DNA of 62,599 nt from positions 1 through 62,599 of the forward strand of contig NZ_RQTJ01000017.1 in the NCBI RefSeq assembly GCF_003858535.1, written 5' to 3'. A model generated the notes under the pieces. The model saw only the letters and a list, made by a program, of their open reading frames with translations. It made no database searches and was not told the origin of the DNA. The translations under genes were made by a program, and so were the position numbers. The DNA comes from Paenimyroides viscosum. GTDB lineage: Bacteria > Bacteroidota > Bacteroidia > Flavobacteriales > Flavobacteriaceae. Of the stretch, positions 52,228-60,300 are shown piece by piece (within the stretch, counting starts at the first letter, position 1; every line of letters starts with the position of its first letter).

Positions 52228-54042
52228 TTATTCTTCTTGTTTTTCGTTTATCTTTCGTTCTAATTCTAATTGTAATTCTTCAATTACGGGGCGAACGGTA
52301 CTTTCGGGTAAATCGGCAATACGTATGTACATTAACCCATCAACAGAGTTATTAAATAATGGGTCAACATTAAAAGCTACTACCCTAGCATTTTGTTTTA
52401 TGTACTTTTTAATTAAAACTGGTAAACGCAATCCGCCTGGCTCTACTTCTTCTATCAGCTTATCAAATTTATTCAAATCGGCTTCGGCTTCATTAAAAAC
52501 AAAGTCTTTATCGGCATCTTTCAACTGCACTTTATATTCTTTTTTAGGCTGAACATATTGTGCTACGTACGGATCGTAAAAATGCGATTTCATAAATTCA
52601 ATCATCAACGATTTACTAAAATCCGAGAACTGATTGCTAATACTTACACCACCAATTAAATATTTATGTTCTGGGTAACGCAGTGTGGTATGCACAATTC
52701 CTTTCCACAATAAAAACAACGGCATAGGCTTTTGCTGATATACACCAATAATAAAGGCACGACCCATTTCTATAGATTGTTCCATCATGGAATGTAGTTC
52801 GGGTTCAAAACGAAACAATTCGGTTAAATAAAAACCATTAATACCATGTTTGGCATAAATATCTTTACCTATACCCATGCGGTATGCTCCGGCAATGCAT
52901 TTAGCGTCATCGTCCCACAAGAACATGTGTTTGTAAAAAGTATCGTAGTTATCTAGATCAATAGATTTGTTTGTTCCTTCGCCAACCGCTCTAAAAGTAA
53001 TTTCGCGCAATCTGCCTATTTCACGTAGAATATTCGGAATATTGCAAGCATCGGTTAAAAAAACTTCGTAATTTTTACTCTGCAACAATCGATTGTCCCC
53101 TTTACGTAAACCTTCAACTTCTTTCACCATTAAATCTAATAGCACAGGGCGTTCAATTTCTTTTGGCGGAGGTGTTGGCAGTTTAAATGAAGGTATTTTA
53201 ATGTATTGCTTTTTATCGTCTTTAGTAGTATTCGCTAGTAAATAGGTTTTTTGTCGTAAAAATTTTCCGAAAATTTCTATTGACTCACCGTGTTCGTTTT
53301 GTTCGGCAACCGTAATAGGCTTTCCAATACGTACGCGGATTACACGGTCTTTTTGCGTTAATAATTCGGAAGGAAGTTTGGCTGTCTGTAATGTTGGACT
53401 AATTTTAGACAGCATATAAAACAACCTGCTGTTTTTTGCGTGAAAGTAAATAGGTATAACCGGAACTTGTGCTTTTCTTATCAATTTTAAAGCGCCTTCT
53501 TCCCAAGGTTTGTCTACAATTTTATCGTCTTCTTCAAAATTAGAAACTTCACCTGCCGGGAAAATACCTAATGGTTTTCCATCACTTAAATGGCGTAAGG
53601 TTTCTTTTAAGCCCAATACGCTAGACTGCGAATCTTTATGATTATCAAACGGATTAACCGGCATTATAAACGGCTTTAAAGGCTCAATTCTATGCAATAG
53701 AAAATTCGCAATGATCCTAAAATCGGGATCGCGTTCACGCATTAATTTCAACAATAAAATACCATCAATACCGCCCAACGGATGATTTGAAACAGTTATA
53801 TACGGACCTTGTTTAGGTAATCTTTTTAATTCTTCTGGGTCAATTTCAAACTCAATCTGAAATTCGTTCAAAATGGCATTTAAAAAAGTAACGTCTTCTA
53901 AATGTTTGTTTCTATCGTAAATTTTGTTTAATTCTGATATTTTAAGCACTTTCATTAACAACCAACCAGAAAAAGTACCAATAAACCCATACTTTTCTAA
54001 TTTTATTACGCGCGCAATTTCTTTAGCGGTTACCAACCCCAT
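52228..54042 (-). CDS. olsF: Bifunctional aminolipid acyltransferase (OlsF-type)
   Basis: 604 residues. N-terminal lysophospholipid-acyltransferase half: SNHPLGGIDG (H-x4-D), FPAGEVS, PVIPIYFHAK. C-terminal half: GNAT-like hemolysin/OlsB type (REITFRAVGEGTNKSIDLDN, FLWDDDAKCIAGAYRMGIG, GFYLTELFRFEP, SMMEQSIEMGRAFI). In Flavobacterium johnsoniae and others such two-domain proteins make ornithine lipid in two acyl transfers; glycine or serine lipids are possible here. Symbol given by architecture. A TATCTTTG box lies 16 bases upstream of the ATG. Confidence 0.8.
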   Translation of the reverse strand: MGLVTAKEIARVIKLEKYGFIGTFSGWLLMKVLKISELNKIYDRNKHLEDVTFLNAILNEFQIEFEIDPEELKRLPKQGPYITVSNHPLGGIDGILLLKLMRERDPDFRIIANFLLHRIEPLKPFIMPVNPFDNHKDSQSSVLGLKETLRHLSDGKPLGIFPAGEVSNFEEDDKIVDKPWEEGALKLIRKAQVPVIPIYFHAKNSRLFYMLSKISPTLQTAKLPSELLTQKDRVIRVRIGKPITVAEQNEHGESIEIFGKFLRQKTYLLANTTKDDKKQYIKIPSFKLPTPPPKEIERPVLLDLMVKEVEGLRKGDNRLLQSKNYEVFLTDACNIPNILREIGRLREITFRAVGEGTNKSIDLDNYDTFYKHMFLWDDDAKCIAGAYRMGIGKDIYAKHGINGFYLTELFRFEPELHSMMEQSIEMGRAFIIGVYQQKPMPLFLLWKGIVHTTLRYPEHKYLIGGVSISNQFSDFSKSLMIEFMKSHFYDPYVAQYVQPKKEYKVQLKDADKDFVFNEAEADLNKFDKLIEEVEPGGLRLPVLIKKYIKQNARVVAFNVDPLFNNSVDGLMYIRIADLPESTVRPVIEELQLELERKINEKQEE

Positions 54043-54057
54043 TTAACTATTTTTTTG

Positions 54058-54065
54058 CAAAGATA
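54058..54065 (-). promoter_or_regulatory. -7 box of the olsF-type gene
   Basis: TATCTTTG on the minus strand, an exact TAnnTTTG match, 16 bases before the ATG. Confidence 0.55.
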
Positions 54066-54241
54066 ACAATTCCTTTCACACCTATTTAAAACCTATTTTA
54101 TTTATAATATAGTTTTATTGTAAGGTTATGGTTTTAAATATAATAAATTTTACGTTAGTATTAAAACTTTGTTAATAAGATAATTTATAACAAAATACAA
54201 AACAACTCGTTAAATGTATTTTTATTAAAGACTGAAATATG

Positions 54242-54249
54242 TATTTTTG
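54242..54249 (+). promoter_or_regulatory. -7 box of the exonuclease III gene
   Basis: TATTTTTG, an exact TAnnTTTG match, 19 bases before the ATG. Confidence 0.55.
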
Positions 54250-54268
54250 ACAAAACACCAAAATAATA

Positions 54269-55030
54269 ATGAAAATTTTATCGTACAATGTCAACGGCAT
54301 AAGAGCAGCTATAACTAAAGGTTTTTTAGATTGGTTACGAGCTGCAAACCCCGACATTATTTGTTTACAAGAAATAAAAGCAACACAAGAACAAATTCCT
54401 GTTTTAGAAATTACTGCTGCGGGATATCCGTATCAATATTATTTTTCGGCAGAAAAAAAAGGTTACAGCGGTGTTGCCATTTTATGTAAAACCGAACCTA
54501 AAAATATTGTTTTTGGTACCGGAATTGAGCACATGGATAAGGAAGGAAGAAACCTTCGGGTAGATTTTGACGATGTTTCTGTAATGTCTTTATACCTGCC
54601 CTCGGGAACGAATATTGATCGTTTGGGGCATAAATTTCAGTACATGGCAGATTTTCAGAATTACATTAATGAGCTGAAAAAAGAAGTTCCAAACCTTATT
54701 ATTTGTGGTGATTATAACATTTGTCATCAGGCAATTGATATTCACGACCCTATTCGCAATGCAAAAGTATCGGGATTTTTACCTGAAGAACGTGAATGGT
54801 TGGATACTTTTATGAAAAACGGATTTATTGATTCGTTTAGAATGTTGAATCCGGAACCGCATCACTATTCGTGGTGGAGCTATCGTGCAAATGCCCGAAA
54901 CAATAACAAAGGCTGGAGAATTGATTATAATTTAATTGCAGAAAATATGAAAGATCGTGTAAAACGTGCCTATATTCTGCCCGATGCTAAACATTCTGAT
55001 CATTGCCCTGTTGCGATAGAAATTGATTAA
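54269..55030 (+). CDS. xth: Exodeoxyribonuclease III (Xth/ExoA)
   Basis: 253 residues. ILSYNVNGIRAA, CLQEIKATQEQIP (catalytic Glu), LICGDYNICHQAIDIHDP (Asp-x-Asn), WRIDYNLIAENM and HSDHCPVAIEID (Asp-His) are all intact. It is an AP endonuclease and 3'-5' exonuclease of base excision repair. Eighteen bases later begins an OmpA lipoprotein, so they may be co-transcribed. Confidence 0.96.
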   Translation: MKILSYNVNGIRAAITKGFLDWLRAANPDIICLQEIKATQEQIPVLEITAAGYPYQYYFSAEKKGYSGVAILCKTEPKNIVFGTGIEHMDKEGRNLRVDFDDVSVMSLYLPSGTNIDRLGHKFQYMADFQNYINELKKEVPNLIICGDYNICHQAIDIHDPIRNAKVSGFLPEEREWLDTFMKNGFIDSFRMLNPEPHHYSWWSYRANARNNNKGWRIDYNLIAENMKDRVKRAYILPDAKHSDHCPVAIEID

Positions 55031-55047
55031 TAAAAACATTTAGAAAT

Positions 55048-55926
55048 ATGAAAAAAATAATATTAGCAGCTTGTTGCATACCCTTTTTAACAAGTTGTGT
55101 TACCAGAAGATTATATAACGAATTAGACGAAAAGTATAAAAACTGTTCACAAGAATTAGAACGATTAACTGGTGAATCATCTGATCTAAAATCGCAATCT
55201 TTTGACTTAGGGACAAAGAATCAATCATTACAAAGTCAGTTACAAGATGCTGTTGCAGAACGTGATAAATTAAAAGTTTCTTACGATCAACTACAGAAAG
55301 ATTACCAAAGTTTAGAAAAGAATAGCGACCAAGCAATTAAGGCAGAAATTGAACGCTTAAACAGTTTAAAAAACGAGTTAGACGGAAAATCGTCACGTGT
55401 TGCAGAGCTAGAAGGTAAATTGGCTGCACAAGATAAAAACCTCCGCAATTTAAAAGAAACACTTTCTAAAGCTTTGTTTGAATTTGAAGGAAAAGGCTTA
55501 ACGGTTGAACAAAAAAACGGAAAAGTTTATGTATCAATGGAAAACAAATTGTTGTTTCCTTCTGGAAGCTGGACCGTAAGTAACGAGGGTAAAAATGCAG
55601 TGGAACAATTAGCCGAAGTTTTAGCTAAAAACCCAGATATTTCTATTTTAATTGAAGGACATACCGATAACGATAAAATCATGGGTAATTTAGGCGGAGG
55701 AATAACCACTAACTGGGATTTATCAACCAAACGTGCTACCGCTATTGTAAATATTATTGAACAAACCAATGGTATCGACAAAAAGAACCTAACTGCCGCC
55801 GGACGTAGTGAATATGCACCAATGGCATCAAACAGTTCTGCAACTGGGAAAGCTAAAAACCGACGTATTGAAGTAATTCTTACCCCGAAATTAGACGAAA
55901 TATCAAAATTATTAAATGACTTATAA
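55048..55926 (+). CDS. OmpA-family lipoprotein
   Basis: 292 residues. Lipobox LTSC (C16). Residues 20-150 are a coiled coil (LYNELDEKYKNCSQELERLTG ... LKNELDGKSSRVAELEGKLAAQ). The C-terminal OmpA domain binds peptidoglycan: LLFPSGSWTVSNEGKNAVEQLAE, ILIEGHTDND, NWDLSTKRATAIVN, LTAAGRSEYAPMASN, NRRIEVILTP. Thus it links the outer membrane to the cell wall. It ends at a terminator. Confidence 0.92.
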   Translation: MKKIILAACCIPFLTSCVTRRLYNELDEKYKNCSQELERLTGESSDLKSQSFDLGTKNQSLQSQLQDAVAERDKLKVSYDQLQKDYQSLEKNSDQAIKAEIERLNSLKNELDGKSSRVAELEGKLAAQDKNLRNLKETLSKALFEFEGKGLTVEQKNGKVYVSMENKLLFPSGSWTVSNEGKNAVEQLAEVLAKNPDISILIEGHTDNDKIMGNLGGGITTNWDLSTKRATAIVNIIEQTNGIDKKNLTAAGRSEYAPMASNSSATGKAKNRRIEVILTPKLDEISKLLNDL

Positions 55927-55928
55927 CA

Positions 55929-55956
55929 CTAATCCCGGCTAAAACCGGGATTTTTA
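55929..55956 (+). terminator. Terminator after the OmpA lipoprotein
   Basis: AATCCCGG and CCGGGATT form an eight-pair stem with a T-run. Confidence 0.85.
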
Positions 55957-55967
55957 AATTAAATATT

Positions 55968-57266
55968 ATGAACGTTTTACACGAACAATTACAAAGTGCT
56001 ATTTACTCTTTTGGATACAATTTATTAATACAATTTGGATTAAATAGTCAGGCAGCACACTACATTAATACCATTGCACTACTAATTGTATTCTTTGTGC
56101 TGTTGTATTTTATAGCCTTTGTATTGCGTAGAATTTTAATGTTGGTACTTATTAAAACCATTCGACGAAGCAAAACTAGATTCGATGATTTTTTAATTCA
56201 TAATAAAGTACTAAAATACCTTACCTATTTAATTCCGCTTATCATAGCAAAACAGTCGTTACCTTTAATCTTTACTGGTTTTCCACAAATAACGTATCTA
56301 TCGGTAAAAATGGTAGACATTGCGCTAATTGTTGCCTTTACATTATTATTAAAATCGGTTTTTTACACGTTTAAAGACGTACTACACAGCCGCAAACGTT
56401 TTACAGACAAACCTTTAGACAGCTATTTTCAGGTAGTATCTATTTTACTTTATATTGTTTGTTTTATCTTAATTTTTTCTGAATTAACCGGCAAAGAACC
56501 TTATGGTTTACTAACTGCCTTGGGTGCGGCATCGGCAATTGTTATTTTGGTTTTTAAGGATACTATTTTAGGATTTGTAGCCAGTATTCAAGTATCATCA
56601 AACGATATGGTTCGTGTAGGCGATTGGATCGAAATGCCAAAATACGGCGCAGACGGAACCGTTTTAATGATCAATTTAAGTACCGTAAAGGTTCAAAATT
56701 TCGATAAAACCGTAACTACAATTCCTACTTACGCATTGATTAGCGATTCGTTTAAAAACTACCGAACCATGCAAAAATCTGGTGGTCGTCGTATAAAGCG
56801 ATCATTGAATATTAAAATGGGATCTATTAGATTTTTACAACAAGATGAGATCGAGGATTTAAAACGAATAAAACTTTTAAAATCGTATATTATTGAACGT
56901 CAGCAAGAAATATCAACATATAACCTAAATCATGTAGATGACCCTACAATGCTAGTAAATGGACGTAGAATGACAAACATTGGCTTGTTTCGCGAATACA
57001 TAAAACGTTATTTATTAAACAACAGTAACATTCATAAACAGTTTCATTTAATGGTTAGGCACATGCAACCTACCGAACACGGTTTACCTATTGAAATTTA
57101 TACCTTTACAAACACAGTTGAATGGCCTAAATACGAAGGCATAATGGCTGATATATTTGATCATGTGCTAGCTGTTGTTCCCTACTTCAAATTAGAGCTT
57201 TTTGAGCTACCAAGTGCTTCCGATATTCATGAAGTGCTTTTAGCAACAATGAATGAAAAACAATAA
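55968..57266 (+). CDS. MscS-family mechanosensitive channel (YbdG-like)
   Basis: 432 residues with about five membrane helices (ALLIVFFVLLYFIAFVL, MVDIALIVAFTLLL, SILLYIVCFILIF, LTALGAASAIVILVFKDTILGF). The pore helix and the start of the beta domain are LGAASAIVILVFKDTILGFVASIQVSSNDMVRVGDWIEMPKYGADGTV. A C-terminal soluble region is as long as in E. coli YbdG. It releases solutes under osmotic downshock in the inner membrane. Confidence 0.92.
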   Translation: MNVLHEQLQSAIYSFGYNLLIQFGLNSQAAHYINTIALLIVFFVLLYFIAFVLRRILMLVLIKTIRRSKTRFDDFLIHNKVLKYLTYLIPLIIAKQSLPLIFTGFPQITYLSVKMVDIALIVAFTLLLKSVFYTFKDVLHSRKRFTDKPLDSYFQVVSILLYIVCFILIFSELTGKEPYGLLTALGAASAIVILVFKDTILGFVASIQVSSNDMVRVGDWIEMPKYGADGTVLMINLSTVKVQNFDKTVTTIPTYALISDSFKNYRTMQKSGGRRIKRSLNIKMGSIRFLQQDEIEDLKRIKLLKSYIIERQQEISTYNLNHVDDPTMLVNGRRMTNIGLFREYIKRYLLNNSNIHKQFHLMVRHMQPTEHGLPIEIYTFTNTVEWPKYEGIMADIFDHVLAVVPYFKLELFELPSASDIHEVLLATMNEKQ

Positions 57267-57285
57267 CATTAAATTGTAAAACAAA

Positions 57286-57317
57286 AAAACCGGTGAGCAT
57301 TACACTCACCGGTTTTT
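57286..57317. terminator. Bidirectional terminator, copy 1
   Basis: AAAACCGGTGAG and CTCACCGGTTTT pair over 12 bases around the loop CATTACA. An almost identical hairpin lies at 62425-62456. Confidence 0.85.
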
Positions 57318-57337
57318 CAATTATTATTATTTAAATC

Positions 57338-60300
57338 TTACTTTTTAACGATTTTCACAAACTGTGAAGCTTTAGCTGTTTCAATCTTAACTAAATACGT
57401 TCCTGCACTTAATCTTGATAAGTCAACTTTTACTTCGTTGCCTTGGTAATCGTTTCCAAATACCCTCTGACCTGTTATCGTATACACTTCAACTTTCTTG
57501 ATTTCTTCAATATAGCTGATGTTTAATTCAGAATCTACCGGGTTTGGATAGTATTTCAACTGTGCCAAATCTAACGATTCATTACTTAAATCTAACGTTA
57601 CCGTAACCGGGGTTGGCACTGCGCTTCCACAATTGTTGGCATTTATTAATACACCGTAATACGTTGTTTGATCTTGTAACAAATGTGTTGCCAGTAATTG
57701 ATTAACTTGTTGAACAGCATCGTTAGCACTTGCATACCAGCTTACGTTAGGTTGATTCATTTTTAAATCGGATACTTTAGCTGCAAACCCAAACATTTGT
57801 GATGATTGACCCGTTGGACTAGCCGGACGCGAACTTACATTTACCGCAATGTTCTTTCTTGCCGATATACAACTTCCGTTTTGGTTTGCTATATAATAAC
57901 TTCCAGAGGTAATTAAGTAAGTACCCGGCAATGCTGCGGTTGTTGTATTATCTGTATACCAAACGTAATTGGTAGTTCCTGTATTCAAATCTGCAATGGT
58001 TGTGCCTTCACAAGTAGTGATTGATGCAATTGTTGGTACCGTGATGCTTGTTACTTGAACCTGAACAGATATACGGCTAGATTCACAACTACCAATAACT
58101 TGTTGTACATAATAGGTTCCCGTGGTTACAACGGTTGTATTTGCCAATGGAATCATTGATTGTAATGAGGAATACCAATTTAATGTTGCAGATGGATCTT
58201 TTGTTACCACCAAATCATTTAAAGTACTGCCACCACAAACCGTTTGGAACGATGCAGATGGTGCGTTTACTGCTGCTGCTACCGTAACTTGAATTGCTTG
58301 GCGTACTGATTCACATGTTCCAACAACCGAACTTACATAATAAGTTCCGTTTGCTAATAACTGACTTGAAGGTAACTGAACGCCACTTGTTGAACTGCTG
58401 TACCATCTTAATTGGGTATAGTTAAACCCGTCTACAATCATGTTTTGAATTCTTGTATTGCTACAAACATTCAATTGCGTTGTTACTAATGGCGTAGCTT
58501 GGCTTAAGGTTATTTGAACTGCTGTTCTTAAACTTTCGCAACCATTAACTGTTTGTGAGGCATAGTACGTTGTGCCATTTACTAACACCGTAGTTGATGG
58601 TAGCAAAGCCCCCCCTGTTGCTGTACTGTACCATTTTATATTACTGCCGTTAATTACAACATCTGCCAAAGTAGCATTTTGTCCTGCACAGAAACTGGCT
58701 GAATTTACACTTGGTGCATTTACAAACGCAGGTTCGCTAATGATAAATGTACGTGTTTGTGTACAATTATTAGCATCGGTAACTGTTACAACATAGCTGC
58801 CTTTTGTTAGGTTGCTTATTGTTGCGCCACTTTGACCATTGCTCCATAAATACGTATAAGGACCCACGCCGCCTGTTACTGATACTGTTGCTGAACCATT
58901 ATTTTGTCCGTAACAACTTACATTGGTAGTACCTGCATCGCTTAATACTAATGCGCTAGGTTGTGAAATGCTTAACGACACGGGTGCCATTGCTGTACAA
59001 CCGTTTGCATCGGTAACTACAACTACATAATTTCCTGCTGCTAAATTACTAACTGTAGCATTGTTAGTATTTAAACCGTGAGACCATGCATAAGTAAAAG
59101 GTGCCGTACCGCCAGTTACCGTTAAGGTAGCCGTTCCTGTATTTCCTCCATTACACTGCACATTACTTTGATTAGATACGGTAGCTGTTATAATACCTGG
59201 TTCTGTTATTACAAAAGTTTCTGTGATGGTATTCGCAGTTGCATCTGTTACCAAAACACTATATGTACCTGCTGCTAAACCTGTAGCAGTAGCATTGGTG
59301 CCACCGCTAGGTGACCATAAGTAGGTATAAGGTGCGTTTCCGCCCATTGCTACAATGGTAGCTGTTCCGTCAGCTCCTCCATTACATTTTGCGTTTGTTT
59401 GAGAGGTAGACTGTACCATTAATGGAATTGGCTGTATAATGGTGAAACTTTCTGTTACCGTACAACCATTGGCATCGGTTACCGTTACGGTATAAGTTCC
59501 CGCAACCAAACCTGTAGCTGTATCGGCTGTACCTCCAGATGGTGACCATGAATAAGTATACGGAGCTGTTCCGCCTGTTACTGAAACCGTCGCAGATCCA
59601 TCATTGCCTCCGTACCAGGTAACATCGGTATGCGAGCTGTTTGCTACTGTTAAAACCGCTGGATCTGTAATAGTTACATTTTCTGTTATTACACAACCGT
59701 TTGCATCGGTAATTGTTACAGAATATGTTCCTGCAGCTAATCCCGTTAATGAACTGCTGGTATCTGCGTTGTTCCATAAGTAGGTATAAGGTGCCACACC
59801 GCCTGTTGGTGCAAGTACAACACTTCCGTTATTTAACCCATTACAAGTAATGTTTGTTGATGTTAAGTTAGAAACTATAACTGTTGGCTCTGTTATAGTA
59901 GCAGTAGCAGTAGTCGTAACATTATTAGCATCTGTTACCGTTACAGTATATGTTCCTACTGCTAAACCGGTAGCTGTAGCCGCTGTTCCACCCGATGGTG
60001 ACCAAGAATACGTAAAAGGTGGCGTACCATTTGTAACTACTGCCGTAGCTGTGCCTACTGTACCTCCAAAACAAACATTATTAACAACAGTTGTAGTAGC
60101 TGTCGGAGGTGGTGTAACCTCAATTTTAATATCATCTAAAGAAATATACCAAGGTGAACTATTGATATATCCTTTTATTCCTACGTAATAAGTACCAGTA
60201 GTAGCTGGTGTAAACTTTCCAGTAATTAATTGATAACTACCATTAATAATACCTGTTTCAGGTACAATTGGATTTGCCATTGCGGTAGCTATTGCAGACG

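Noticed and set aside
58609..58615. G7 tract in the large adhesin gene as a phase-variable tract
   Set aside because: It encodes Gly-Gly in the middle of a repeat unit, is in frame, and is shorter than tracts known to slip often; no homologous tract in the paralogue was visible.
58730..60100. Regular repeat array that might be taken for a CRISPR
   Set aside because: Period is about 225 bases and the repeats translate as SprB units; no short direct repeats with spacers and no cas genes.
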